From assembly GCA_964019695.1 (NCBI GenBank), contig OZ026519.1, positions 29,975,213 through 30,039,212 on the forward strand: a stretch of DNA of 64,000 nucleotides. Reading direction: 5' to 3'. The DNA comes from Loripinus fragilis (taxonomy: Eukaryota; Mollusca; Bivalvia; Lucinida; Lucinidae). Position numbers and translations under genes: made by a program. The notes below the pieces were generated by a model, which searched no databases, was not told the origin of the DNA, and was given only the letters and a program-made list of their open reading frames with translations. This document shows positions 1 to 12,751 of this stretch, piece after piece; within the stretch, counting starts at the first letter, position 1, and every line of letters begins with the position of its first letter.

Positions 1-85
1 GACCAGACTGTGCATATGCACAGGCTGGTCTGAGCCTTTGCTAGTCGCACATTTCATATTGTTGGAAGTCTCATGTCGCGGCTCA
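1..85. mobile_element. Foldback MITE P1, truncated by window edge
   Basis: The right part of family P1: palindrome gaccagactgtgcatatgca…, then 'gcctttgctagtcgcacat', and the terminal inverted repeat ending cggctca. The left part lies outside the window. Confidence 0.8.
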
Positions 86-815
86 TATATAAAGAACCAG
101 TAACACAGTCTGTATTTAGCTCCCACCTAAGCTCTCGTGAGCCCAGGCCAAGAGCCCAATCGATCATTGCCTACAATGACGTATGACACGAGTTGCGTGC
201 TATGTGCCAAGCATATGCCAGTCTTAGGTTGACCTGGAGAATCGCCCGACTCCTTTTAAACCATGAAACACACGCATACACAGGTTGGGCAGGGGGAGTG
301 CATCCGACCTATGAAGTCTCACTGAGCGAAGGGACAGAGATAAAAGTTGATATAAAAGATTACAGCATTGAGACATGCCGAATGGGTGATACTGGATAAT
401 CTCCTTACTGCTTAAACGCAAAAAACAAACTGTCTTACACTTAGGTCAAACAACACATCAAACAACTAAACATATAACATATATTTTATTATTAATAAAA
501 ATCGACACAATGACAACGCGAATACCTACCTCACCCCCAGCCAGACTTCTTCATCCAATTGACCACCGACCATCCCCCTCCGCCAATACAAATTGACTAA
601 AATTTGGCAAACGGCTTGAACACCGAGCAGGCCCATCGTATGATGGACCTGTGCGGTGTAAAAGACGTTCAAATACTAAATAAACAAAAACACAACCCTG
701 TAGGACTACTGAAGTAGGAAAATTAAACGAATAACGTGCACGAACTTACCAAAAAGCGATAAACAGAGAGATTTCAAAGCAAACAAATTCCAAATTGTAA
801 TTACATAGGCACCTG

Positions 816-852
816 GCGCCATCTGGCGGTCAGTGGTGGCGCCATCTGGCGG
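816..852 (+). promoter_or_regulatory. Tandem pair of CTCF-like motifs
   Basis: GCGCCATCTGGCGG occurs at 816-829 and 839-852, in a 23-bp direct repeat. Its reverse complement CCGCCAGATGGCGC matches 13 of 14 positions of the bilaterian CTCF core (CCASYAGRKGGCRS). Binding is inferred only. Confidence 0.45.
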
Positions 853-2032
853 TCAGTGGCAGAGACTGCAGGGTGTCGTGAGATGCCTATTATCAACCTA
901 CCCACATTCCGACTGCATGTGGAAACTAGGTCTGCAAACTGTTATATACATGTATTAATCCAATATATTTCAGCGTTGACAATATGTACATGTAAGATAT
1001 ACGTTGCAAAACTAATACCGTTTGAATACTGGATAATTCAAACACACCAGAACTAAGTTAGTGAGAACACCTTCACACTAATTTGGATCTGGTGTCTTCA
1101 CTATGACAATAAAAATACGAAAACAAACATGATACACAAATTGACTAAAATTGTTTATGTCACGTGGCTTGGGAGCATTGGAAGATGCTCCCAAAAGGAG
1201 CAACTAAAGCGAAGATAATCATCCTATTAGACGCTTGGCTGGACAAGTCAAATAACCTTTAAAAACTAAATTCTAGGTGATATTAAATTAATTCCCCAAG
1301 CACCTAGATTGATATTTATGATATAATAACCACGTGACGCGCGGCTTTAGAATAGAAACATCAGTAACATAAATAACAAAATTGTCCTTATCTCGCGTCC
1401 GCGGACTACTAACGCGCATGATTTCACTACATGTATTTTACATGTACATGATATTTGAAATTAATCAAACTTCTTTTTCAGCAGTAATTTAGCGCGATCC
1501 CATCCCCCCACACTCCTCCCCAATTTAGAAATAAGCCGAAATTGGCAAAAACGCGGGTTCGAGCATCATTTAACGTATTACCCCTTAAAATAACAATTTG
1601 TCCAGATAATGGCCTCATCCGGCCATCACACACACATATGCCCGACCCCCAACCACCAAACCATAGCGCGTATTAGAGCAACTTAAGGGCAGTTCTTTCT
1701 TGGATATTTGGAATTGGTAAACTGGTTAACTCAAAGTCTCTTCAGGGCATACAACTGCATCTGAGCCGGTCTTTCTGTTGGTGTGTCGGTCGATGTGACG
1801 GCATAGCTGCAATATCAACGATAGATGGATTGTGGACCAACAGGATAGGATTCAACGGATAGGATGGATGCTCAACACAGATGAAGATTGAAATTTTGGA
1901 ATTTTGTAAATGTCGCGACGCGTTTATCATGCCTAACTACTAACTTGTCAGCGAAGCGAGGGGATGGGAGAGGTTAATTAATACCTCTTCCGCTTCTCGC
2001 AGACCTGCAAAACCCATCACCAGGATACTTAC
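853..2032. other. No feature recognised
   Basis: AT-rich sequence without a credible ORF or repeat family that I recognise; open frames of 60-66 codons are at chance level. The same holds for 86-815 and 2828-3831. Confidence 0.6.
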
Positions 2033-2827
2033 AAGTATTAGCTTTTCAAAAAAGCTGGCGGTCGCTTAGCCCTATCATTGTATGTATTCTTGCCCACTGC
2101 ATGCTTCCATTTCGAACTTCTAGAGCTTGTACATGTAGATTTATTCTAAGCTCTGATTATTAACATCTGAACTGTGATTTATGACCATTTAACACATGCT
2201 TCCAGCGAGGATGTTGCTTGATTTTTTGAAAGCACCCAGCTTATGCATGGTATGCTATGGTAATGTATCTAGCATGCGACACATTTATGGAAAATCATTT
2301 TACAACACTAGACGGCACATTTTTCTTAAAACTTATGCCAGAAAATCAAGGTCACAGTGGTCGCTTAACTGTATATGTTCAGACTCCGTGACCCCAAGAT
2401 GTGTTCACAAACCAAATTTGGGATTTCTAGGATTTATGCTCGTGACACGATTTTTCTAGATCTGATGGCAGTGGTAAAGGTGCATGACGCTCCATGACCC
2501 TAAATGCATTAAGACACGAATTTTGGCACTCCTATCTAAAATAATATTGGAGATATACTCCGGATATGATATGAACACTCAAACACTTAGGACACTAAGG
2601 ACAGGCAGTTTGATTACTATATGCCTCCCTTTGGGGCATAAAACCTGTTTGTCATGACCGTCATAAGACAGTGCCTGAATTCATAGTAATACTATGTGAT
2701 CAGATGTGGATGACAATAATATAAGTACGTTTACTGATGTGAAGTTCGCTCGCACTCTTTGCCAATCAAGGACGTTTTGACTTTGGGACGTTTCACTTTC
2801 GCCAGCTTTTTTGAAAAGCTAATACTT
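2033..2827. mobile_element. Element bounded by perfect 28-bp inverted repeats
   Basis: 2033-2060 and 2800-2827 are exact reverse complements over 28 bp (aagtattagc … agctggcg). No target duplication is obvious. The interior holds a Helentron-like 3' end and no transposase frame. Confidence 0.6.
2330..2642. mobile_element. Remnant of the 36.5-kb type Helentron-like element
   Basis: One or two diverged tandem units ('accaaatttgggatttcta', 'ggagatatactccgga') followed by a short ggac tract and the terminal hairpin gattactatatgcctccc-tttggggcat. The 3' end is the same as at 38630-38670. It lies between the 28-bp inverted repeats at 2033 and 2800. Confidence 0.6.
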
Positions 2828-3831
2828 ATTGCGTTTATATAAGCGGCAGGGCAAATTGGCGCCTTCTTTGTGAAAATTAAATTCGCAAACGAGCTTGCCT
2901 CGCGCTATAGGTAGCCCTACAGATTTCACGGACAGTTTACTTCGCGCTGTAGGTCAACCCACGATATTTGGTACCCCACTCGTTGTTCGGCAGCGAATAA
3001 AATATAGCCTGAGCTTGGCATAAAGGTTTGGTTTTGGTTGAAGTTTATATAAGCGGCCGGCCATGGCCGACCGCAATAACTAACCACTAAAACACTAATA
3101 ACTAAACCCTAAACCTTCCCACAACTTGCTCTGAAGGTGACGGCCATGCTACTGGTTTCACACGAGAAACCCGGAAGGTATATTATTTTTTGGAAGCCTC
3201 AAGCAAAATTTCAAGATAGGATGAACACACACACATGTTCTGAGTCTTACCACACCCGAGCGGCGCCCTTCCTCTTAGGAATAAGCCCCCTATCCCCGCT
3301 TAAAACCCCTAAATAAATAGGCCATCACACGATGACTGGCCATTTTTTTTGAAATGGAGTTCAAAATTTTAAGGAGCAATAAGTGAGATCTCTCAAGGGA
3401 TCATTTATCACAAAAGAACACCGACTCCTCGCCACCCGCTCGACGAAAACTGCAACTAAAATAGAAGAAACATAATAAAAGAGGCAAAATTTTATTTCCC
3501 AAAGCTTGCCCTAGGGGAAGCTAACTTCGTAGACCGATGTCCGCGTCTTAGTAACACCGCCCGCGAGCTTATGTATACAAGGACTGGACGGAGAAGCGGA
3601 GTGATGCCCGGATGATGTTACCTTAAAAACACCAGCGTACAGCTCACCATAAGGGGGAGCGGCAATAACAAAACTCCTTGCCCTTCCAGGCGGAATAAAA
3701 ACTTACACTTCCAGAAACAGTGGGGTGACACTGTGCAGGCGAAATTGTCACGTCAATCCCCACAAGATTGAAACCTGTTTTAGAGCATTACCAAAATTCA
3801 AACTTATTAATGCCCCACACCTTTACTTAAT

Positions 3832-4891
3832 TACCCCTATTCCACACAGGCCACGAATCGCCCGAATCGCCACGAATTGATTTTTTTCTTATTCGGGGGG
3901 ATTCGTGAGGTTTCATTAAGTTTTTTTCTCCAATCGTGATGAGCTACGAGTCATTCCCGATTCAGATACGATGTCGTTACGAATATTCGGGGTAATCGGC
4001 ACAATTCGGCTGGAATCGCGCAAGAATTCATTACGATTAGAAAATAACATTAGAACATGCTGCACGAAAGTTAAAGAATCAATTACGAATCAGTTAAGAA
4101 TATGCGGAATTCAGCACGAATTGGGCACGAATTAACAGAAATCCGCGACGATTCGACAGGATTCGCGAGATTTTCTCTCACGATAGCTTTAAAAAAGGCC
4201 CGTACATGCTTCGGGGCATCAGTTCCAAAATGAATGTTCCTCGTAAAGCAGCAGTAGAATTGATCCTGCAACTTGAGTGTTGAAAACGGCTTCTTATATA
4301 GCTAGAAGATAACAACTACGTTAAAGTCGAGAGGCCCTGACCCAGACTCTTTGACTTGGACAAATATGGCAGTTCGCCATTGGCAAATCGCCAGCCAGGA
4401 GCTACTGACTGATCCTGATTGTGCTCCAGAATCTGCCATGTCTATTTTATTTCAACTTCTAGGACTGCTCACATGCGCGAGACGGGGTAATTAACCTTAG
4501 GGAAAATCCTTCTGCTATCTCTTCCTTGGTTTTATTGCTTGGCTTAATTTGCCGATTCCCAACGAATGAGCTAAGAGTAGCTACGAATGCCCAAAACAAT
4601 GCAAAAACGCCCCCGAATCGATTACGATTCAGTTACGATATCCAAGAATGCCTTAAGAATTTGGTACGAATCATGCACGATTTTTCGAATCGGGGAATTC
4701 GTGGCCAAAGTTTTGAACAGTTCAAAACTTTTGAGCCGAATTCCCGATAGACCTACGAATTGCAAGAACTCACTACGGACTATGCGAATCAGTTAAGACC
4801 ATCACGAACTGTGTACGATTCAGCCACGAATCCAAATATTTGTCAATTCGTGTCAATTCGTGGGATTCGGGGCTTGTGTGGAATAGGGGTA
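3832..4891. mobile_element. TIR element made of degenerate CGAATC-type repeats
   Basis: Ends TACCCCTATTCCACACA at 3832-3848 and its exact inverse at 4875-4891. Much of the interior is a mesh of short motifs related to tacgaatc, cgaattcg and cacgatt in both orientations. A non-repetitive stretch at about 4280-4540 may be a nested insertion. No credible protein. Confidence 0.7.
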
Positions 4892-5169
4892 TAACGCAGA
4901 TAGGCATAAGATAAGGGCGGGATACAGCCCGAATTCCTTTTTTGAAGCCAAAGTGGGTGCATAAAACTTGGTGTGCCGTGCGTGCTATATATGCCTCGTG
5001 CGCAGGAACCGCGGCACACCGACACAATAACCGAATAATATATGTATGTCTGTATTTAGACTTGTATGCCCCTGTAGTCTATTTGTTATGTAAAAGGTTC
5101 TTAGCACTGGATTTGACGATACAGAGATGTGTGAAGTGGTTATTTCACATAGCGAAAGTGCTTTGTTTG

Positions 5170-5360
5170 TTTGTTTGATTTCTTACGTCCCATCAACAAT
5201 CTTTAGTTATAAAGGGACGGGTCTTCCTGGGTTGTACCAGTACTAAGCTAGGATTAATGTTCTTGCTCAATGACACAACGCAGTGACGCTGGTGAGGCTC
5301 GAACCCGCAGCCCCTCGGCCTCGAGTCAAGCACTCTACCACTGAGCCACTGCGCTCCCAC
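5170..5360 (-). mobile_element. tRNA-derived SINE (family S1)
   Basis: Minus-strand head with A-box (GTGGCTCAGTGGTAGAG) and B-box (GGTTCGAGCC); body with 'ttactacc…gggaagaccc' and a tail of tttgtttg repeats. Nothing else is coding here. Confidence 0.85.
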
Positions 5361-7082
5361 AAACGTGCTAATAATATTAATAGAAACTTGAAAATAACAA
5401 CATTCTTCTTACCCAAATTCAAAAGAAATATTATCAACATCATCTCATGAGTCGGGTCCAGGCAGGGTCCTAGGGGAGCCATACACTGGCTGTGTTTTAA
5501 ATGTCACAGAATACTGGTGATCTGTGTTTTGTTGTTCGTTGTTACTAACCTGTAGTGAGACAGGTGAGTCTAGGTTTTTATCTCCTTTACATGTTAAACA
5601 CAGGAAGACCAACCCCAAGTTCCCAACATTACTGAAAAATTGTTGACTGGGTCGAAAATTTCTTACATGTACAAGAGGGCCCGAAAGTTCATCCAGCAGC
5701 TCTTGCAGATGTTAGAATTTGAGAAGCTTAACCCATTTATATCAAAAATATTTTCCCATCCTTATCAATTGGGTTTTTGGGTGGTATTTTTCATTTTTAT
5801 TCAAATTTTAAAAGAAACTTCTGTAAGCAAACAGTGGAGAACCTGATCAATGCCGCGTTTTGTGGCATCTGATCTGGTTTGCACTGTTTGCTGATGTCCC
5901 ACAAAAAGGACACTAGGTTTCATATGGGTTAATAAACATGGGTCAGATATGCAGTGCAAATGAAAACTTTCAAAATGATTAAATCTTTTAGAATTTGAGC
6001 TGAGGACGAGTCCTCCTAGTGATATGTTCGTATTCTAAGAAGCTGTCACGAAGGAGTTTTGCATTTTTGTTTGATAAAAATCACATTGAGTCATATTCAG
6101 AGGAGGACGAGTCCTCCTTCAAAACTCAGAGTTTTATTGTTTATGCTTAAACACGCAGAAGTTCGGCTTTGATTATGTCTTTTAAAAATTATAAAAAGAG
6201 GATGCGGTCATCCTATCCAATTGAAATATAAAATTCCAGGTGAAGACTTCTTGATACATGTGACGCCCACTGCACTATTTTGACAGCTCGACGAATAATC
6301 CTATTGGCTACCGCATGAAGCGGGTAAAATGCGGGATTTATCAAGGCGGAGCGGTGGGTGATCACATGTGTCTCTATATCGGTGGTCACGTGTATCTTAT
6401 GTTTAGGAAATCATTCAAGCGTCATATTCAATGGTGTGAGTAATTTACAAGGTCATTGTAGTTTATAAACCAACTTGATAGAGCAGACGCGCGCGAGATT
6501 GGCCTACAATAGAGCAGCCTTGCATGGGTCGGCACTATCAGTTATACCAAACAAATGAAGACCATTTTACAAGGATGGAGACCCTCTCCTAAGCCCTTAA
6601 AATTTTTCATTTTGATATCGTGAGGAAAAAATCAAAACAACACTATTTTTAGAATGGTGTAACCACTAATACCAATTAGTGCCTAATGGTAACGCAGCCC
6701 AGGGCATATGCTTTGCACCTGCCCTGTGTGCGGTCCCAGTGGGTTCTAGGGCACATGCCACAGGGTGACGATGGTGGTGGTGATAGCACCAACATTGTTA
6801 TCACCAGTTCACTGCATCTAATTAAAATACTATACGAATCACAGCCCTATGCTTATGCTTCCCCCGCTTCTCCCCCTTTTAATATCCTTCTTTAGTTATA
6901 AGAACGCTACGTCATACAAATTTGCATATTATTGTATTACATGTCTACCTCATGTTGTTACATACTACGTAACCTGAGTTGAATAAAGTTATTTTGAGTT
7001 TTGAGTTGAGTGTATTGGGTCATTGTTTTGTTATGCATTACTTAATGCCCGTTCTAGTTTTGCAATCATCTTGATGTGGAAA

Positions 7083-7084
<2 letters not shown>
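5361..7084. other. Mostly anonymous; two hairpins
   Basis: No gene. Two copies of a perfect stem around gaggacgagtcctc occur at about 6001-6016 and 6102-6118, perhaps ends of a small foldback element. A purine/pyrimidine-neutral stretch follows. Confidence 0.5.

Positions 7085-7134
<50 letters not shown>
7085..7134 (+). repeat. (AG)25 microsatellite
   Basis: Uninterrupted AG run of about 50 bp. Apparent Arg/Glu repeat protein is an artefact. A shorter AG tract lies at 49690-49726. Confidence 0.97.
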
Positions 7135-7136
<2 letters not shown>

Positions 7137-7154
7137 GGTTGCCATATTTTAATT

Positions 7155-7392
7155 GAGCCAGTGCATGCGATTTCCAACAATGTGGTATGTGCGACCAACA
7201 AAGCCTCAGATCAGCCTGCGCATACGCGCAGTCTGATCAGAGCCTTTGGTAGTCGCTTAAGTATTATATGATTGTTAAGCTACTGACTGAACACCATTTG
7301 GAGTGTATAAGCTTAACAGGAGACTGCATAGGCTCGTCCGAGTCTACATATGCCAAAATGCCACATTGTTGGAAATCTCATGCCACGGCTCA
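7155..7392. mobile_element. Foldback MITE P1
   Basis: Complete, reverse orientation. Outer repeats gagcc…gcgatttccaacaatgtgg and ccacattgttggaaatctc…ggctca, with an inner palindrome around cagatcagcctgcgcatacg. Confidence 0.85.
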
Positions 7393-7516
7393 GTTGTCTT
7401 CCTGATCATGTCTTTTAACCGTTGGTGTTATGTGGTTTTTCCTCACAAATACCATGGATTGGTCTGCAGTGTGTGCTTGTAGTAGTTCCTGATTTCTTTT
7501 TTATCAATACATATAG

Positions 7517-7670
7517 AGAATACTAGGTGAGTGTCTTTTGATATCAAGTTTACCAGGCAAGGCTTTGAGAACGCTTGTTGACATCGCGAGGCTTGCCGAG
7601 CGATTCAACAAGCGTTCTCAAAGCCGAGCCTGGTAATCTTGACATCAAAAGACGCGAACCTGGTATTCTA
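7517..7670. repeat. Large hairpin (foldback)
   Basis: Arms 'agaatacta…gtcttttgat…taccaggc…gctttgagaacgcttgttg' and the inverse at 7606-7670, around a 15-20-base loop. Right arm bases differ at a few sites. tgataaa motifs occur further right (7787, 7826, 7867), suggesting a larger element to about 7875. Confidence 0.8.
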
Positions 7671-7879
7671 TTTATCAGTTTATCCATTGTTTCACTCTTC
7701 AAACTAGCGATTATGACGTAATTGTCGATTTTTGTGTTGATTCTGCATCATTAGCGACGTCATTCAAAAAGTGCAACGTCATCATGACCTGATAAAGGCA
7801 ACATGCCGTGAGATAGACAACGTTTATCAGGAAACGCGCAACAATACATTTGATATGAGAGGTAACTGATAAATGTATT

Positions 7880-8165
7880 TAGTAGGTCATCTAGATATCA
7901 TAAAGTAGAGTTAAATGCTTCAATGGCACCATTGATTATCAACACGAAGTCTCTCCCATAACAAAACATAAGCAAATCTGAACAAAGAGGAGCACAATCT
8001 GTACCGATTGGAATACCTACAATTTTTCTATACACTTTTGAGCCAAATTTTATCAATAAATTGTCCAAAAGATAATGCATGGTGAGCGTCACATTACCAT
8101 AATTATATATACTCAGAAAAAACAATTGAAAGATATTTAGATTCAGTTCCATATCTAACATTCAA
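7880..8165 (-). pseudogene. Second Penelope-like RT fragment
   Basis: The minus-strand frame reads LLDNLLIKFGSKVYRKIVGI then PIGTDCAPLCSDLLMFCYGR and AIEAFNSTL, the same block as at 17270-17460. It then meets an in-frame TGA exactly where the relative has arginine, followed directly by YLDDLLNT, the catalytic motif. A single C-to-T change would explain the stop. Nothing of the N-terminal half is seen in the sequence upstream on this strand. Confidence 0.65.
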
Positions 8166-8399
8166 TACAACTAGAATGATGTTTAGCCTATGCAACACTA
8201 TGCCCAAACCCTTTGCTTGTCAAGAAGGGTTCATAACACAAGGGTCATCTTAAGTTTTAAGCTGAAAGGGGTCATAACATAAGGGTCATATTAAGTTTTA
8301 AGCTTCTAGCTATACTACTTATCATCCTCTATCAGCTGACCTAATTTGAACTAAAATTAAAAAATAATTTCACTAGTAATCAGCTGACAAAACTTGTAG

Positions 8400-10078
8400 C
8401 TGCTAGCTATAAAATGTTTCGAGATACATATATCTTTATTAAAGTTTTCAATGCCCAAATTTACAAAGGGCAATAACTTAAAAAAAAAAGATAACTTTTT
8501 AAAAAAAAAAATCTCCAGATATGACCATGTTTGAAGCGGCTTGCTATAATATTTTTTGAGATATCTTGATTACAAGTTTCCAATGCCCAAATTTGCAAAG
8601 GGCAATAACTCAAAAAAAGTAAAATAGCTTTTTAAAAAAAAGTTTGACCAGGTGATCTAATCATTATCCTTTATCAGCTGACAATTTTTTTTAAGCTACT
8701 GGCTGTTATAGTTTTTGAGATTTCTTGACTACAAGTATTCAATGCCAAAATTTGCAATGGGCAACAGCTCAAATTCATTTAAATTTTCATCAGGTAATCT
8801 ACTTATCATCTTCTGTCAACTGACCATGTTTGAAGCTGCTACCTATTATAATTTTCTAGATATCTTGATGACAAGTTTTCAATGCCCAATTTCAAAGGGC
8901 AATAACTGGAAAAATAGAATAACTTGGTCTTAATTTTCACCAAGTTATCTACTCATTATCTTCTTTAAGCTGACCAAGTTTGAAGCTAATTGCTGCAATA
9001 GCTTTTGAGATATCTTGACTACAAGTTTTCAATGCCAAAATTTGCAAAGGGCAATAACTGAAAAAATAAAAAGAACTTTTCTTAATTTCACCAGATTGTC
9101 TCCTCATTATTCTCTATTACCTGATCAAGTTTGAAGCACATAGCTGTTAAAGTATTCGAGATATCTTGATTACAAATATCATTATGGCCAAAATTTGCAA
9201 AGGCCAATAATTAAAAAAATAAAATAACTTTTTTTTTTTAGTTTTCACCAGATTATCTTCTCATTAACCTCTATTACCTGACCAAGTTTGCAACACATCA
9301 TACAAGTTTTCAATGCCAGAAATTTGCAAAGGGCAATAACTAAAAAAATAACTTTTTCTGAAAATTTCACCAGATTATCTTCTCATTATCCTCTATTACC
9401 TGACCAAGTTTGAAGCACATAGCTGTTAAAGTATTCGAGATATCGTGATTACAAAATATCATTATGGCCAAAATTTGCAAAGGGCAATAACTAAAAAAAT
9501 AAAATAATTTTTATTTTTAATTTTCACCAGATTATCTTCTCATTAACCTCTATCAGCTGACCAAGTTTGCAACATATCATACAAGTTTTCAATGCCAGAA
9601 ATTTGCAAAGGGCAATAACTAAAAAAATAACTTTTTCTGAAAATTTCACCAGATTATCTACTCATTATCCTCTATTACCTGACCAAGTTTGAAGCTCATA
9701 GCTGTTTTAGTTTTCGAGATATCTTGATTACAAAATATCATTATGGCCCAAAAATTGCAAAGGGCAATAACTGAAAAAATAAAATAACTTTTTTTAAAAA
9801 AAAATTCACCAGATTATCTACTCATTAACCTCTATCAGCCGACCAAGTTTTAAGCTCAAAGCTGTTATAGTTTTTGAGATATCTTGATTACAACATATCA
9901 TTATGACCCTTTAATAGGAACATAACTCCACAAAGGAAGTAATCCAGACTTAAAAAAAATACGTGTCAATTATTTTTGGATGAGGAATCCATATATGGAA
10001 TTTCAAAACTTTAGCTTAATAAATTTTGAACGGACACACAGAGGGACGGACGGACAAGCCGGAAGTAATATGCCCCTT
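8400..10078. mobile_element. Pearl/Helentron-like element with ~155-bp tandem core
   Basis: Ten degenerate tandem units of 120-160 bp, each with 'gaccaagtttgaagc', 'gagatatcttgattacaa' and 'aaatttgcaaagggcaataact'. They end in cggacacacagagggacgga and then aatatgcccctt, the left arm of a terminal hairpin whose right arm is missing. This order (tandem core, GGAC-rich tract, hairpin) is that described for pearl-related non-autonomous Helentrons of bivalves. Probably 3'-truncated. Confidence 0.7.
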
Positions 10079-10535
10079 CATCTTTTTAGCACAATCCTCA
10101 CAAACCTTAAAAATGACTGATCGTGAAACCCACTTTTATCGTTTTATTCCATGATGACTGGCACCAAAATCATTGCTGGCTCCCCATAAAAAGTGTGATG
10201 CCTAATTTTTTAGTTGTTGTCAGTGTTTAACTGTCAATTCGTTGTCATATTGGCTCAGGTATCACTGTGGGTATGCCATATCTGTGTTTTTGTTGCAGAA
10301 GGTGTCGCATTATTTGAGGCAATGGCTGATAAATGGGTGTGAACATTTGTCTGTGGTCGGAATTAGAACATAAGGAATGACCAGGTAAATATTGCAGCAA
10401 AACATATAAATGCTTAGTTTATTGCTTGTGAACTTTTGGTAAAGAGGGTTTGCACATTTGATGTGGTACTGTATATTAACCATTGACCCGTAAATTTCAT
10501 TTTGTCAAGATGTCAAGCAGTTATAGGCTACAGTT

Positions 10536-11075
10536 TTGTATAATTGGCCCATCGTTGATCGGCTACAAATATTTGAACAATTAAACCAAACTGCTGTGTT
10601 CCACCCGAAATCAACAGTTAATCTAGCCAACACAAAACAGATGATTACCGCTTACTACGCTAGTAAATGGTCACGGGACATTCAAACTGTATCGAAACTA
10701 AAATTCTATAGATCACTGAAGGGAGAATTTACTTGTGAAAACTACGTTACACTGAATCTTATGAAATCCGAACGTTCAACAATGTGTCAGTTTTACCACT
10801 AAGAATCGAAACAGGCCGATATATTGGCGAGCCAGCAGAACAACGACTATGCAGATTCTGTCCTCAAAATAGTGTCGAAAATTAAACTCATTTTACCCTT
10901 TACCGTTATCTTTACGACGAACTAAGGCAAAACACATTCGGTGAGATTATTACAAATACTCAATACACAGGCTTAAATGACAGTGAAAAACTTAAGGTAC
11001 TTTTTAATAGTACGAGAAAGTGTGCAAAATTCATCAATAAGGCTTACAATTTGAGAAGATCAGTGGTATATTCTT
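10536..11075 (+). pseudogene. LINE (non-LTR retrotransposon) ORF2 3' fragment
   Basis: A frame from 10536 reads AYYASKWSRDIQTVSKLKFY. After a +/-1 shift near 10795 it continues LPLRIETGRYIGEPAEQRLC then RFCPQNSVEN, a stop, and HFTLYRYLYDELR…KFINKAY. This is the C-terminal tail after the reverse transcriptase of many molluscan and cnidarian LINEs, which carries the RLCxxC zinc-binding remnant. A frameshift and an internal stop show it is dead. The RT core itself is absent (5'-truncated copy). A 35-bp satellite-like unit sits just before it (10528-10568). Confidence 0.7.
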
Positions 11076-11189
11076 AACCCTTAACTTGCTAATATTCCTA
11101 TCAATAAGCAGTGTCGGCTCAGGCTTATTATACGTCTGTTACATTTTAAAGTACACCCTAAACTAATTTTACCACAGCAAACAATATTA

Positions 11190-12500
11190 GCCCGATCGGA
11201 CTGCTTCTAAGGGAGAAGACCGCTCTTGGCCCATATGGTTTGCAGTCAAGGTTTTATCATGGATGCAAATAATATGAACCTGGACCAGACCGCTCATAAA
11301 TGGGCAGTCTGGTCTTGGTCCATAATGTTCGCAAAATTAGCTACCAGATTAAAAAAAAAATGTAGAAATTTGTTGATCAAAGGTCTTACATTTTTTACAT
11401 GGCCCAAACCCATATTGTGCACAGTTTAGCCCACCAGAGTAATTTCATCGTGGAATCGAATGATATGAGCCCAGATCAGGCTGCTCCAAAAAGGGTAGTC
11501 TGATCTTGGCCCATTCTGTTCGCAATATTGGCTACCAGGAAAGAATCGTCTATGGGCAATGAGGCTTACACTTTGAGATACTTTGCCTTTTATCTGCTAG
11601 TTATTCCCTGTAAAAAACCCCGCTATGTCAGCTTATTACGTCTGACCAATTTTACCACTGAAGCAAGCAATATGAACTCTGATCGGACTGCTTCTAAAGG
11701 AGTAGCCCGTTCTTGGCACATGTTGTTCGCAGTTTAGGCTGCCAGACAAATTTCAGAAAATATATAATAAGGACCTAGATCAGGCCGCTCCTAAAAGGGC
11801 AGTCTGGTCTTGGCCCATATTGTTAGCAATAACAGCAACCAGGATAAAATAACAACAACAAAAGCCCTAATGCCAATTGCAATGAAAAACGGTATATGTA
11901 TTCGATGAGAATATTAATAACCCTTATCCTGTGCGAGAAGCATGATCCGCTTACTACGTCTGCTGCTTGTATGCAAATGCACTATAACCTCATTTCACCA
12001 GGAAGGAAGCAATATGAGCCATGACCAGAATGCACCTAAGGTGTAGTCTTGTCGTGACCCATATTGTACTCAGTTTCAGTTTCATCATGGAAGCAAATAA
12101 TATGGACCTTGATCAGAACGCTCACAATGAGCCAATCTGGTCTTGGTCCATAGTATTAGCAATATCGCACACCAGGATCAAGAACAAAACATAGTTCAGT
12201 CCAATTATCGCCATGAATAACGGTAAAGGGATAACAGTGAAATGTTATCAAATATGTACTTGGTCAAGAAGTGTGGTCCGTTTATTACGTCGGTTATATG
12301 TACTTAAGTGCCTTTATCATGGGAGCAAGCAAACAATATGAGCCATGATCAGGCTGCTCCTAAGTGAGTTGTCTGATCCTGGCCCATGCTGTTTGCACTA
12401 GAGGCCGTTAGACTAATTCTATCACGGCAGCAAACAAGGTTGACCTTGATCAGATTCCCCTAATGGGTTGTCTGGTCTTGGCCAGTATTGTTTGCAATCC
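11190..12500. repeat. Array of hairpin-bearing units
   Basis: Irregular tandem units each containing a palindrome of the type gatcagactgct…agcagtctgatc, plus 'cttggcccatattgtt(t/c)gca' and 'accagactaat' blocks. About ten palindromes are spaced 80-290 bp. No ORF. The array starts shortly after the LINE fragment. Confidence 0.75.
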
Positions 12501-12751
12501 TCGATGACCAACCAGAGTAAAAAGTGAAACGCCAATTTTGTAAGTTAATCTGTTTACAATAACAACCAGTTCCCCGTCACAATATCAGAATAACTCCAGA
12601 GCTTTCTAATATAAAATTATTGTACATAGATAGAGTCTTCCTATCAAGGTGACATATAGGTCCATTGGGCCGGGTGCTTAATAATTGTATAATTTAATAT
12701 TGTATTATATCATGTATGCACATGTCACTATAATAAACTCATTACTTACTT

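Noticed and set aside
6001..6118. Possible hammerhead ribozyme (ctgaggacgag)
   Set aside because: CUGANGA-like bases are present but no GAAA and no stem III; the sequence is simply a hairpin of gaggac/gtcctc.
7023..7271. Arg/Glu dipeptide-repeat protein
   Set aside because: Produced by the (AG)n microsatellite.
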